A stretch of 64,000 nt of DNA from Chryseobacterium jejuense. GTDB lineage: Bacteria; Bacteroidota; Bacteroidia; Flavobacteriales; Weeksellaceae. The position numbers and the translations under genes were made by a program. Of the stretch, positions 26,240-34,411 are shown one piece after another. The stretch lies in assembly GCF_900100075.1 (NCBI RefSeq), contig NZ_FNEG01000001.1, positions 620,001-684,000 of the forward strand, read 5' to 3'. Under the pieces are notes generated by a model. The model was not told the origin of the DNA and did no database searches. It saw only the letters and a list, made by a program, of their open reading frames with translations. The first letter of the stretch is position 1. Every line of letters begins with the position of its first letter.

Positions 26240-27460
26240 ATGGAAAATTCAAAGAAAAAAGCAGCTATAGGCTTTATATTTATTACTTTACTGATTGATA
26301 TTACAGGATGGGGAATCATAATTCCTGTAGTTCCTAAATTAATTGAAGAGTTGATTCATGCAGATATCAGTGAAGCCGCAAAATATGGTGGCTGGCTGGG
26401 TTTTGCCTATGCATTTACACAATTTATTTTTTCTCCACTGGTTGGAAACCTGAGTGACAAATATGGACGTCGGCCTATTATTCTGATTTCGCTTTTTGGG
26501 TTTGCCATAGATTATATTTTTCTGGCATTGGCTCCAACCATCTGGTGGCTGTTCCTGGGAAGAATTATTGCCGGGATCACAGGGGCAAGTGTAACCACTG
26601 CGAGCGCTTATATTGCAGATATTTCCACGGATGAAGACAGAGCAAAAAACTTTGGACTGATAGGAGCTGCCTTTGGTCTAGGATTCATAATAGGCCCGGT
26701 TCTGGGTGGTGTGTTAGGACATTATGGAGCAAGAGTTCCTTTTTATGCAGCAGCAGCTTTATGTCTTCTTAATTTCCTTTATGGCTATTTCATCCTTCCT
26801 GAAAGTTTAGATAAAGATAAAAGAAGAGCGTTTAACTGGAAGCGCGCCAATCCTGTGGGTTCGTTCAAGTTTTTAGGAAAACATCCGGAAATCTCAGGAC
26901 TTATTACTGCTTTGATTCTGATCTATATTGCAGGACATGCTGTACAGAGTAACTGGAGTTTCTTTACCATGTATAAATTCAACTGGACCGAAAGAATGGT
27001 AGGTATTTCATTAGGAGTGGTAGGCTTACTTGTTGGTTTGGTACAGGGACTTTTAATAAGATGGACTACACCCAGATTAGGGGAGCAGAAGAGCATTTAT
27101 TATGGTCTTACCATGTATGCTATAGGATTGTTACTGTTTGCTTTTGCTTCAGAAGGGTGGATGATGTTTGCCTTTTTAGTTCCGTATTGTTTAGGAGGAA
27201 TCTGTGGTCCTGCCTTGCAGTCGGTGATAACGAAAAGTGTACCTGCTAATGAACAGGGTGAACTTCAGGGAGCGTTAACGAGTTTAATGAGTGCTACTTC
27301 AATTATTGGTCCTCCTATGATGACTAACCTGTTCTACTTCTTTACGCATGATGAAGCACCGTTTGAGTTTTCAGGAGCACCATTCTTCCTTGCGTTTATT
27401 TTAATGGCCATTAGTGTAGTTATTACTTATTCTGCTTTTAAGAAAAAAGGAAAGATTTAA
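26240..27460 (+). CDS. Tet-like MFS efflux transporter (TCR/Tet family)
   Basis: The 406-residue protein has twelve predicted helices in two halves. It carries the MFS motif A between helices 2 and 3 (GNLSDKYGRRPIILIS) and the antiporter motif C in helix 5 (GLGFIIGPVLGG), which together mark the 12-helix drug:proton antiporter family. The N terminus LLIDITGWGIIIPVVPKLIEEL is the hallmark of the TetA-like branch (in TetA, LDAMGIGLIMPVLP). Tetracycline resistance cannot be claimed: many chromosomal Bacteroidota copies of this branch have no shown drug. A -7-like TAATTTTG ends eight bases before the ATG. There is no TetR neighbour. It stands alone before the arsenic operon. Confidence 0.9.
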   Translation: MENSKKKAAIGFIFITLLIDITGWGIIIPVVPKLIEELIHADISEAAKYGGWLGFAYAFTQFIFSPLVGNLSDKYGRRPIILISLFGFAIDYIFLALAPTIWWLFLGRIIAGITGASVTTASAYIADISTDEDRAKNFGLIGAAFGLGFIIGPVLGGVLGHYGARVPFYAAAALCLLNFLYGYFILPESLDKDKRRAFNWKRANPVGSFKFLGKHPEISGLITALILIYIAGHAVQSNWSFFTMYKFNWTERMVGISLGVVGLLVGLVQGLLIRWTTPRLGEQKSIYYGLTMYAIGLLLFAFASEGWMMFAFLVPYCLGGICGPALQSVITKSVPANEQGELQGALTSLMSATSIIGPPMMTNLFYFFTHDEAPFEFSGAPFFLAFILMAISVVITYSAFKKKGKI

Positions 27461-27664
27461 TAAACCTGACTTTTAGCTGGATGAGAATTCAAAACCATTA
27501 TTTTTAAGATATGGCTTGTATTGCTGAATACAGGCTGAATGAGTTTATTTCAAGCAGAAGGGTAGAAGTATGAACGTAAATCCCTGAATAGATCATAAGT
27601 TTCCAGCAATTGGATTGGCGTAAAAAAATATATTATTGGATTTTCTTTCTTCATATAAATTTTT

Positions 27665-27680
27665 ATCGTAATATTGCGAT
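27665..27680 (+). promoter_or_regulatory. ArsR-type operator upstream of arsR
   Basis: ATCGTAATATTGCGAT is a 16-base near-perfect palindrome (ATCGyAATATTrCGAT) located 16 bases before the arsR ATG. Its core ATCGTAATAT recurs before the next gene, which supports autoregulation by ArsR. Confidence 0.7.
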
Positions 27681-27695
27681 ATAATTATTCAAACT

Positions 27696-28022
27696 ATGGG
27701 AGCAACTAAAACAGACCATTTCACCGATGAGCAAAACAAGATTGCTACAATTGCAAAAGCATTAGGGCATCCTGCCAGAGTTGCTATTATTGAATACCTG
27801 CTAAAGGTAGACACTTGTATATGCGGTGATATTGTTAATGAACTTCCATTGGCACAAGCAACAGTTTCCCAACATCTGAAAGAATTAAAGAATGCAGGTT
27901 TAATCAAAGGAAATATTGAGGGGACGGCCATCTGCTATTGTATTGATGAAAATACCTTTGGAATATTAAAAGATTATTTTTCAAAAATAATAGTGACTGT
28001 TTCCAATCAGAAATGCTGCTAA
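27696..28022 (+). CDS. arsR: ArsR-family metalloregulator
   Basis: The 108-residue winged-helix repressor shows the ArsR/SmtB plan: KALGHPARVAIIEYLL, then VDTCICGDIVNELPLAQATVSQHLKELKNAGLIKG (the recognition helix is AQATVSQHLKEL) and a beta wing. Cys41 and Cys43 in DTCICGD are at the position of the ELCVCDL arsenite site of classical ArsR, and a further Cys pair ends the protein (NQKCC), giving candidate As(III)/Sb(III) ligands. Upon binding, the family releases its operator. It heads a four-gene operon with a DUF6428-like protein, an ArsC-like phosphatase and an Acr3-like exporter, so arsenite is the likely inducer. Confidence 0.93.
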   Translation: MGATKTDHFTDEQNKIATIAKALGHPARVAIIEYLLKVDTCICGDIVNELPLAQATVSQHLKELKNAGLIKGNIEGTAICYCIDENTFGILKDYFSKIIVTVSNQKCC

Positions 28023-28045
28023 GCATTTTTTTTTAATTTACATCT

Positions 28046-28060
28046 ATCGTAATATAGCAT
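28046..28060 (+). promoter_or_regulatory. Second ArsR-type half operator
   Basis: ATCGTAATATAGCAT shares its first 11 bases (ATCGTAATAT plus A or T) with the operator before arsR, but the second half is degenerate. It lies in the 60-base gap before the DUF6428-like gene, 23 bases from its ATG, and may give a second regulated promoter. Confidence 0.5.
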
Positions 28061-28082
28061 TTAACCAATAAATAAAAAGACA

Positions 28083-28556
28083 ATGAAATTATCTGAAATC
28101 AAAGCAATTTTACCAACATTAGCTAATGTTGAATTTCAATTAGAAAACGGAGATTTTGTTCCGGAGCATTTTCATGTTACAGAAGTAGGAATTGTAACAA
28201 AACATTTTATTGATTGTGGTGGGAAAATCCGAAATGAAAAGGTAATTAATTTTCAGTTATGGAATGCCAATGATTTTGAGCACAGATTAAAACCTGGAAA
28301 GCTTTTGCATATTATTAACCTTTCAGAAGAGAAATTGGGGATAGCAGATGATGAAATTGAAGTGGAATATCAAAATACAACCATTGGGAAATATGATTTA
28401 GAGTTTAATGGAAAAACCTTTGTTCTTAAAAATAAGACAACAGCTTGTTTAGCTCAGGATGCCTGTGGAATTCCTGTAGAGAAACAGAAAGTGAGGTTAT
28501 CAGAACTATCTTCAAATCAAACTTCTTGCTGTACACCAGATTCCGGATGTTGCTAA
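28083..28556 (+). CDS. DUF6428-like protein of the arsenic operon
   Basis: The 157-residue cytoplasmic protein (no signal peptide or helix) is of a kind often found next to arsR and arsC in Bacteroidota; I believe it is DUF6428. The N-terminal part reads EFQLENGDFVPEHFHVTEVGIVTKHFIDCGG, with a His pair and a Cys. The C terminus is cysteine-rich: ACLAQDACGIP and then CCTPDSGCC as the last residues. Clustered Cys and His are consistent with binding a soft metal or metalloid such as As(III). No enzymatic motif is seen. Gap to arsC-like gene is 27 bases, so co-transcription is near certain. A chaperone or sensor role for arsenite is inferred, not shown. Confidence 0.75.
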   Translation: MKLSEIKAILPTLANVEFQLENGDFVPEHFHVTEVGIVTKHFIDCGGKIRNEKVINFQLWNANDFEHRLKPGKLLHIINLSEEKLGIADDEIEVEYQNTTIGKYDLEFNGKTFVLKNKTTACLAQDACGIPVEKQKVRLSELSSNQTSCCTPDSGCC

Positions 28557-28583
28557 AACTGAATAACTCAAAACAAACAAACA

Positions 28584-29195
28584 ATGTATTCCAAACTATT
28601 AGAAACAATAGCGTTATTAAAAAGTCAAGAAATTAACGAGGATAGAAAAGCTATACTGAAACCATTAATTGATTTTATTCAGGAAAATCTTGACAACAAG
28701 AAAACCATTGATCTTAACTTTATCTGTACCCACAACTCGAGGAGAAGCCATTTATCACAAATTTGGGCACAGGCTGCAAGTATATATTTTGATATCCCAA
28801 AGGTGACCTGTTATTCTGGAGGAACCGAAGAAACGGCAATGTTTCCTAAGGTTGCAGAAATATTGATGGAACAAGGTTTTTTTATCATGAAAATTTCAGA
28901 TACGGAAAACCCTGTATATGCTATCAAGTATGATGAAGATCTGCATCCCATTATAGGGTTCTCTAAAAAATATGATAGTGTATTTAATCCCACAAATGGT
29001 TTTGCCGCAATTATGACCTGTTCTCAGGCAGATGGCGGATGTCCTTTTATTCCAGGAGCTGACAAACGTATCCCTATTACTTTTGAAGATCCCAAAATTT
29101 CAGACGGAACTCTTGAACAAGAAAAGATTTATCATGAAAGAAGTTTACAGATAGGTGCAGAAATGTTGTATGTGTTTTCACAAATAAAAAAATAA
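28584..29195 (+). CDS. arsC: ArsC-like low-molecular-weight phosphatase (arsenate reductase type)
   Basis: The fold of LMW protein-tyrosine phosphatase/thioredoxin-coupled arsenate reductase is seen. The P-loop CX5R is CTHNSRR (Cys48 ... Arg54), where classical ArsC has CTGNSCR. Downstream are KVTCYSGGTEETAMFPKVAEIL and TCSQADGGCPFIPGADKRIPITFEDP, whose two cysteines could form the resolving disulfides. At 203 residues it is longer than the approximately 130 of Staphylococcus ArsC; the first about 42 residues are an added N-terminal helix region. Reduction of arsenate to arsenite for export by the next gene fits the operon. True catalytic activity is inferred because the P-loop differs from both ArsC and LMW-PTP consensus. 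Confidence 0.85.
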   Translation: MYSKLLETIALLKSQEINEDRKAILKPLIDFIQENLDNKKTIDLNFICTHNSRRSHLSQIWAQAASIYFDIPKVTCYSGGTEETAMFPKVAEILMEQGFFIMKISDTENPVYAIKYDEDLHPIIGFSKKYDSVFNPTNGFAAIMTCSQADGGCPFIPGADKRIPITFEDPKISDGTLEQEKIYHERSLQIGAEMLYVFSQIKK

Positions 29196-29196
29196 A

Positions 29197-29247
29197 ATGA
29201 AAATAATTTCTATTGATAGGGATCATTATCAATCCATTTCCAATTAA
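29197..29247 (+). pseudogene. Stub of a GNAT acetyltransferase gene (ArsN-like) in the arsenic operon
   Basis: An ATG immediately after the arsC-like gene opens a 16-codon frame, MKIISIDRDHYQSISN, that stops at TAA. Its start resembles the typical N terminus of small GNAT acetyltransferases found in ars operons (MKI...DY..I..IY). The remaining about 150 codons are missing. I read it as the remnant of a deleted gene, but a short chance ORF cannot be excluded. Confidence 0.35.
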
Positions 29248-29291
29248 TGAAAAGAAGAAGCAAAGTACTAGGAACAGATTAAATACATATT

Positions 29292-30320
29292 ATGCAGCCA
29301 AAATTAAAATTTCTGGATAGATTCCTTACGCTTTGGATATTTTTAGCCATGTTTTTAGGAATAGGATTAGGCTATTTCTTTCCAGAGATCTCAAGTATTA
29401 CCAATTCTTTGTCTGTTGGAACTATAAATATTCCGCTGGCAATAGGTTTAATAGTCATGATGTATCCACCATTAGCAAAGGTTGATTATTCCTTATTACC
29501 AAAAGTTTTTACAGATAAAAAAGTTATAGGCATTTCCTTGTTGTTAAATTGGATAATAGGGCCGGTATTAATGTTTGTATTGGCTATTGTTTTCCTCAGA
29601 AATGAACCGGATTATATGATCGGTTTAATTCTCATTGGCTTGGCAAGGTGTATTGCAATGGTACTTGTCTGGAATGATTTAGCAAAAGGTAATCGAGAGT
29701 ATGGAGCATTATTAGTTGCCTTGAATAGCATATTTCAAGTATTTAGTTACAGTTTTATGGTTTGGCTTTTCATCAACATTCTGCCAGAAAAATTAGGTTT
29801 GGCTAATTTTAATATATCGGTATCAATGAAAGAGGTTACAGAAAGTGTATTTATATATCTGGGTATTCCTTTTATAGCAGGTTTTTTAAGCCGTTATTTA
29901 TTAATCAGATTAAAAGGTCTGGAATGGTATAACAGGAAATTTGTTCCTAAAATTTCTCCACTCACTCTGTATGCTCTTTTATTTACAATTGTATTAATGT
30001 TCAGCCTGAAAGGAGATAAGATACTGGAGTTGCCATTAGATGTTTTAAAAGTAGCCGTGCCTTTAATAGTATACTTTGTTTTGATGTTTTTTGTAAGTTT
30101 CTTTATCAATAAATCATTCAAAGTTCCTTATGATAAAAATGCTTCCATAGCTTTTACAGCAACAGGGAATAATTTTGAATTAGCTATTGCGGTGTCTATT
30201 GCGGTATTTGGAATTCATTCTCCACAGGCATTTGTTGGAGTGATTGGGCCATTGGTAGAAGTACCAGTTTTGATAGTACTTGTAAAGATAAGCTTATGGT
30301 TAAAAAAGAAATGTTATTAG
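29292..30320 (+). CDS. Arsenite efflux transporter of the ACR3 family
   Basis: The 342-residue inner-membrane protein has ten hydrophobic segments in the BART-superfamily arrangement. The Acr3 signature region, with the conserved Cys in helix 4, is readable as [21 protein letters not shown] (residues about 115-136; in family members GLARCIAMV). The conserved helix-9 Glu lies in [14 protein letters not shown]. These two are the As(III) binding and transport residues. Other segments, [19 protein letters not shown] and [22 protein letters not shown], also match. It is last in the ars operon, 96 bases after arsC with a lost gene between. It exports arsenite (and perhaps antimonite) using the proton gradient. 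It is usually named arsB or acr3; I leave the symbol empty. Confidence 0.92.
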   Translation: MQPKLKFLDRFLTLWIFLAMFLGIGLGYFFPEISSITNSLSVGTINIPLAIGLIVMMYPPLAKVDYSLLPKVFTDKKVIGISLLLNWIIGPVLMFVLAIVFLRNEPDYMIGLILIGLARCIAMVLVWNDLAKGNREYGALLVALNSIFQVFSYSFMVWLFINILPEKLGLANFNISVSMKEVTESVFIYLGIPFIAGFLSRYLLIRLKGLEWYNRKFVPKISPLTLYALLFTIVLMFSLKGDKILELPLDVLKVAVPLIVYFVLMFFVSFFINKSFKVPYDKNASIAFTATGNNFELAIAVSIAVFGIHSPQAFVGVIGPLVEVPVLIVLVKISLWLKKKCY

Positions 30321-30444
30321 AAAAAAGGAATAAGTTCTCTCAAGTCTCAGGAAATGATTGATTTACTCTATTAATAATAATGATGTGAATTTCTAAGAAA
30401 TTTTCTCAGACATTTGCTAATATAAAATAATAAAAGTCAAAATC

Positions 30445-31239
30445 ATGAATGATTTAAAATTAGAAAAATACCTCAAAAGGATTCATTATTCCGGAGATTT
30501 AGGAGCGAATATGGAGGTTTTAAAAAAAATCCACCAGCTGCATCCTCAATATATCCCTTTTGAAAATATAGATTCTTACACGGGGAAAGTTCCATCACTG
30601 GATCTGGAAAATGTTTTTCAGAAACTGGTGGTAGAATCCAGAGGCGGATATTGTTATGAACAGAATCTTCTTTTAAGCGAAATATTGACATATCTTGGCT
30701 TTAAGGTTGAATTGCAGTTGGGAAGGGTATTGTGGAGAAAGGACGAAAATAGCACTGCCGCCAAAACACATCTATTGCTGATTGTAGAATTAAATAATCA
30801 AAAATATCTTGTAGACTGCGGTTTTGGAACCGCAACACTTACAGGACCTTTGCTTCTGAATGAAGAAGCTGCGCAGGACACCCCGAATGAACAGTTTAAA
30901 ATTTCGCAGAAAAATGGAGCCTACACACTCTGGACCTGGAGAGAAAAGTGGTTGCCAGTGTATCGTTTTGACTTGGAGTATGTAGAACCTCTTGATCTTG
31001 AAATCTGTAATTGGTACCTGACTACTTACCCGGAATCTAATTTCAGAAAAAATCTGGTTTTTTCAAAGGTAGATGAAAATACACGGTACACCTTTAGCAA
31101 TCATACATTAAATGTCAGAAAAACAACAGGGGGAAAAGAATCTGTTGCTATTGAAAATGATGTTCAACTTTTCCAAATGCTGAAGGATGTATTTGGTTTG
31201 AACGAAAATGCTATTGAACTTTTGAAACAGAAAGCATAA
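30445..31239 (+). CDS. nat: Arylamine N-acetyltransferase
   Basis: NAT enzymes transfer acetyl (or other acyl) from CoA to arylamines, arylhydrazines or related amines. The catalytic triad can be read: Cys70 in ESRGGYCYEQN, His109 in AAKTHLLL and Asp124 in LVDCGFG, which agrees with the spacing in enterobacterial NAT (about 69/107/122). The length of 264 is slightly below the usual 275-285. It is cytoplasmic. It follows the arsenic operon by 124 bases and is separated from it by no obvious terminator, but a shared role is not suggested. It ends at a terminator shared with the convergent lipoprotein gene. Confidence 0.93.
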   Translation: MNDLKLEKYLKRIHYSGDLGANMEVLKKIHQLHPQYIPFENIDSYTGKVPSLDLENVFQKLVVESRGGYCYEQNLLLSEILTYLGFKVELQLGRVLWRKDENSTAAKTHLLLIVELNNQKYLVDCGFGTATLTGPLLLNEEAAQDTPNEQFKISQKNGAYTLWTWREKWLPVYRFDLEYVEPLDLEICNWYLTTYPESNFRKNLVFSKVDENTRYTFSNHTLNVRKTTGGKESVAIENDVQLFQMLKDVFGLNENAIELLKQKA

Positions 31240-31273
31240 AAACAAATGATCATCATTGATTGTAATGATACAA

Positions 31274-31306
31274 ATAAAGGGAAGCTGCTAACAGACTTCC
31301 CTTTAT
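31274..31306. terminator. Bidirectional terminator, NAT / lipoprotein
   Basis: ATAAAGGGAAG and CTTCCCTTTAT pair perfectly around an 11-base loop between two convergent genes. The T tracts are short on both sides. Confidence 0.75.
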
Positions 31307-31334
31307 CATTTAAAAAATTTTATATTCTATGAAA

Positions 31335-32279
31335 CTAAGGATATAATGATTTGTATCCATTGCTAACCATATTACTCCCCAATCCTGAGAACGAAACAGA
31401 AAATTTGCTGGCATTAAAGCTTAAAGATCCTGTTGGAGTACAAAGTCCCAATGCGTATTGACATTGTCCGTAAGCCCCTGTTTTTTTAGTAATCTTACTT
31501 TCACTTTTTGCTTTTCCTAAACTGATGTTGGACCAGTCGTTAACATCTGCGTTAGATACAGATGAACCAGTATAATAGATGGTAATCTGATATCCCATTT
31601 CACCTCTTTTAGATCCCCAAAGCCAGTTGGCTGTCCACCATTCTTTATACCATTTTGAGACTACTTTTGCAGCTGCTGTATTTGAGTTTTCTACAGTTCC
31701 TCTTGTATCCATCATAATTAATCCTCCAAGAACATTATCCCAGATAATTCCGGAATCATTATAAAAGCAAAGTGTTGTAAATTTTCCGTTTTTGTTGCTC
31801 CAGATTACTTCCATAACGTTGGTTCCTGTTTTTATTTCTTCAGTCACCATTTCTTTTAATCCGGTTTGAGCGATGCTAAGATCATCACCTGCATAAAGAT
31901 CACCAATTCTTCCTAATTTTACAGTAGAAAGGTCCATAAGATTCCCCACAGCAATAAACTGGTCCTTGTCAGATATAAGACTTTTTGAAATTTCAATTCC
32001 TTTTTGTGTCGAAATTTGTCCAATCACTTTCACACCAGCCATTTGTATATCACTTTTTAGATATTTTTCAAGGCTTTTTTGTGATTCATCTAACTGGGCC
32101 TGTACAGTGCTGGGAACAGCTTGTGAAATAGAAGTAGTTTCTTTTTGCAAATCAGCAGTGGTGATTTTTGTCTGGACAGCTTCCTGTTTGGAAATTTCAT
32201 TGTTCTCATCACTACAGCTGCTAAGTGATAATACCGATAAAACGGCCATCAATTTAAAGGCAGTAACTAATTTTTTCAT
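31335..32279 (-). CDS. Lipoprotein of unknown function
   Basis: No family is recognised. The 314-residue precursor has a lipoprotein signal with lipobox LSSC (Cys23: VLSLSSCSDENNE), so it should be anchored in a membrane. Residues about 30-90 are helical and Gln/Ser/Lys-rich (KSLEKYLKSDIQMAGVKVIGQIS), perhaps a flexible stalk. The rest is beta-rich with several Trp (WYKEWWTANWLWGSK) and a C-terminal domain containing CQYALGLCTPTG, two Cys that could pair. It is transcribed alone and convergently with NAT, about 285 bases from the divergent tatA gene. The gene is secure; function is unknown. Confidence 0.8.
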   Translation of the reverse strand: MKKLVTAFKLMAVLSVLSLSSCSDENNEISKQEAVQTKITTADLQKETTSISQAVPSTVQAQLDESQKSLEKYLKSDIQMAGVKVIGQISTQKGIEISKSLISDKDQFIAVGNLMDLSTVKLGRIGDLYAGDDLSIAQTGLKEMVTEEIKTGTNVMEVIWSNKNGKFTTLCFYNDSGIIWDNVLGGLIMMDTRGTVENSNTAAAKVVSKWYKEWWTANWLWGSKRGEMGYQITIYYTGSSVSNADVNDWSNISLGKAKSESKITKKTGAYGQCQYALGLCTPTGSLSFNASKFSVSFSGLGSNMVSNGYKSLYP

Positions 32280-32563
32280 AATATATTTAATTTAGGTTGT
32301 GCGTAGTAAATATACTTAAACCTTGTGTAATTCTCAATATTTTGAATTAATTATTTGTTAATTTGCAATCATAAAGTGGTGAATAGGAGGGATTAGAGAA
32401 AATAAATTAAGGTATGAGAAAAACTACTCATTTTATACGGTTAATAGCACATTGTAAGCCTTTAAACCTGCAATTTTTAGCTGAGTTCTCACCAAAATCT
32501 TAAAATTTGTTTAAATTTTTAGTTTACAGCAAATAAATGTATAATCTTTTGTAATTTTACAGC

Positions 32564-32902
32564 ATGGAATTAAGCATTGGAGAAATGGCACTGATTGCAA
32601 TCGCAATCGTTGTATTATTCGGCCCGGATAAACTGCCTCAAATTGCACGTGACTTGGGTGCAGGTGTTAGAAAAATGCGTGGTGCAGTGGAAGATATCAA
32701 AACTGAAATCATGAAGGAAACAGACAACCCTGTTTCTGAGATTAAACGTGAAATTGAGAAAGTGAAAGATGCGGCGAAAGATTTCAACCCAATGAAGGAT
32801 ATTGAAAAAGATGTTCTTACAGAACCTGCTTCTACTACTCAGGAACCTCCAAAACCAAAGCCTGCCGATGATGAAACTCACGAAGGACCTGTAAGCAGAT
32901 AA
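32564..32902 (+). CDS. tatA: Twin-arginine translocase TatA/E family subunit
   Basis: TatA oligomers form the transient pore that moves folded proteins across the inner membrane. The 112-residue protein has the standard plan: one short helix (MALIAIAIVVLFGPDKLPQ) with the conserved FG-P hinge, an amphipathic helix (IARDLGAGVRKMRGAVEDIKTE) and an acidic, unstructured C-terminal tail with Pro-Lys repeats (PPKPKPADDETHEG). It lacks the conserved TatB-specific region, so TatA/E is the better call. tatC is not in the window. It begins a plus-strand unit with PAP2 (4 bases apart) and a TPR protein (overlapping). Confidence 0.93.
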   Translation: MELSIGEMALIAIAIVVLFGPDKLPQIARDLGAGVRKMRGAVEDIKTEIMKETDNPVSEIKREIEKVKDAAKDFNPMKDIEKDVLTEPASTTQEPPKPKPADDETHEGPVSR

Positions 32903-32905
32903 TGT

Positions 32906-33472
32906 ATGGAGGAGATCATTCAGGAAGATAAGCAGGTATTTCTATACCTTAATAATTTGGGAGACCCGGCCTTTGACCAGTTCTGGATGCTGATATCCAG
33001 TACATGGATTTGGGTACCTCTTTATATTATATTCCTTTATTTTTTATACAAAAATTACAAACTAAAATCTTTAGTTTTTATCCTTATATTTTTAGCACTT
33101 GGAGCAACGGTTTCAGACCAGCTTGCAAGCGTTTTCAAATATGGAGTGGCAAGGTTAAGACCATGTCATGATCCCAGTTTGGAGCATTATATGAGAATTG
33201 TGAAGTGTGGGGGGCAGTATGGATTTTATTCAGCACATGCGTCAAACACATTCTTTTTAGCCGCCTTTTTAAGTATTTTGCTTAAAAATAAACTTAAATG
33301 GTTTCCTTATGCTATATTTGTATGGGCTATAGTGGTTTCCTACAGCCGAATATATTTAGGAGTGCATTTTCCAATTGATATTTTGGTGGGGGCGTTTGTT
33401 GGATCTTTATTGGGAGTGATATTTGGTGCACTCGCCAGAAAAGTGATCAACAAACAAAATATAACTTCATGA
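32906..33472 (+). CDS. PAP2-family membrane phosphatase
   Basis: The 188-residue protein has five to six membrane helices and all three PAP2 motifs: KYGVARLRPCHDP (KxxxxxxRP), YSAHASNTF (the PSGH-type motif as SAHAS) and SRIYLGVHFPID (SRxxxxxHxxxD). Family members dephosphorylate lipid phosphates such as undecaprenyl pyrophosphate, phosphatidylglycerol phosphate or phosphatidic acid on the outer side of the inner membrane. The start ATG lies three bases after the tatA stop, and the stop overlaps the TPR gene by ATGA, so the three genes are translationally linked. Undecaprenyl-PP recycling is the most common role but is not proven here. Confidence 0.9.
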   Translation: MEEIIQEDKQVFLYLNNLGDPAFDQFWMLISSTWIWVPLYIIFLYFLYKNYKLKSLVFILIFLALGATVSDQLASVFKYGVARLRPCHDPSLEHYMRIVKCGGQYGFYSAHASNTFFLAAFLSILLKNKLKWFPYAIFVWAIVVSYSRIYLGVHFPIDILVGAFVGSLLGVIFGALARKVINKQNITS

Positions 33473-34281
33473 AAAAATCTTTATTAGTTTTAGCTTCCCT
33501 TAGTTTCTCATTAAACATCTTTGCCCAGGATAAAAAAATGGCTGAAGAATGTTTTAAAAAAGCAGATTATAAATGTGCTGAAGAACAGTATTCCAAACTG
33601 GTAGAGAAGGAGCAGATCCGAAAAATTCAATCAGAATATTATAATTATCTCGGAACAGCGCAAAGAAGATTAGGAAAAACCAGTCTTGCTTTTAAATCAT
33701 ATGATATGGCCTTAAAAACCAATCCGATGTCGGTTTCTATCTATGAAAATCTTTCTTCATTATACAGTCAGAAAGGAGATAAGAAAAAAGCATTGGAATA
33801 TATTGAAAGTGGGCTTAAAGTGGATGATAAAAGCCCTGATTTATATCTTACCCGTTCCAAAATCTATGAAGCTCAGGACAAAAAAGATTTGGCTAAAGCA
33901 GATCTTAATCATATCCTGACTTTTGCCCCAGATAATATTTTTGCCAAAACCGGTTTAGCCAATCTGAAAAAAAATAATGGTGAGCTGGAAGATGCCTTGA
34001 AAGATTATAATAAACTTATTTCCGAAAAACCTGAATCTTTACTGTATAGCGGAAGGGCAGATGTTTATTTGAAAATGAAAAGAAATAAAGAAGCAATTGC
34101 AGACGTTAATAAAGCAATTTCTATTGATCCGAAATTTGCCCAGGCGTATGTAACGAAAGCACTGATCTTATTTAATACAGCGAAACCAAAAGAAGCTTGT
34201 GAAACCCTTGACAAAGCCGTTAATTTTGGCTATGAAAAAGCTATATTAGCTGAGTACTATACTAAATGTGCTAAAAAATAA
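33469..34281 (+). CDS. Exported tetratricopeptide-repeat protein
   Basis: The 270-residue protein has a signal peptide (MKKSLLVLASLSFSLNIFAQ) followed by about six TPR units of 34 residues; examples are YYNYLGTAQRRLGKTSLAFKSYD-like, SIYENLSSLYSQKGDKKKALEYIESG and AYVTKALILFNTAKPKEACETLD. Cysteines occur in the first repeats (EECFKKADYKCAEEQ) and near the end. TPR proteins are scaffolds for protein complexes; in the periplasm of Bacteroidota they often serve envelope assembly. Its start overlaps the PAP2 stop codon (ATGA). The stop is followed by a short terminator. No specific partner can be named. Confidence 0.85.
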   Translation: MKKSLLVLASLSFSLNIFAQDKKMAEECFKKADYKCAEEQYSKLVEKEQIRKIQSEYYNYLGTAQRRLGKTSLAFKSYDMALKTNPMSVSIYENLSSLYSQKGDKKKALEYIESGLKVDDKSPDLYLTRSKIYEAQDKKDLAKADLNHILTFAPDNIFAKTGLANLKKNNGELEDALKDYNKLISEKPESLLYSGRADVYLKMKRNKEAIADVNKAISIDPKFAQAYVTKALILFNTAKPKEACETLDKAVNFGYEKAILAEYYTKCAKK

Positions 34282-34298
34282 GATAAATTACATCATTT

Positions 34299-34318
34299 AC
34301 CTGCCAACAGGTTTTTTT
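34299..34318 (+). terminator. Short terminator after the TPR gene
   Basis: ACCTG-CCAA-CAGGT followed by seven T. The stem is short but the U tract is strong. Confidence 0.7.
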
Positions 34319-34348
34319 GTATTGAAATCATCATTATTAATCATCAAA

Positions 34349-34392
34349 AAAAACAGCTGAATACTGCAATATGCTTACTTTTAGCTGTTTTT
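34349..34392. terminator. Second hairpin with T run before trmL
   Basis: AAAAACAGCT and AGCTGTTTTT pair perfectly around a 24-base loop, 20 bases before the trmL start. It may back up the previous terminator; attenuation of trmL is possible but unsupported. Confidence 0.4.
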
Positions 34393-34411
34393 ATTTATAT
34401 AAAAAATATAC

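Noticed and set aside
26240..27460. Acquired tetracycline-resistance gene
   Set aside because: It resembles the Tet branch only at family level and has no TetR partner, mobile context or base composition unlike its neighbours.
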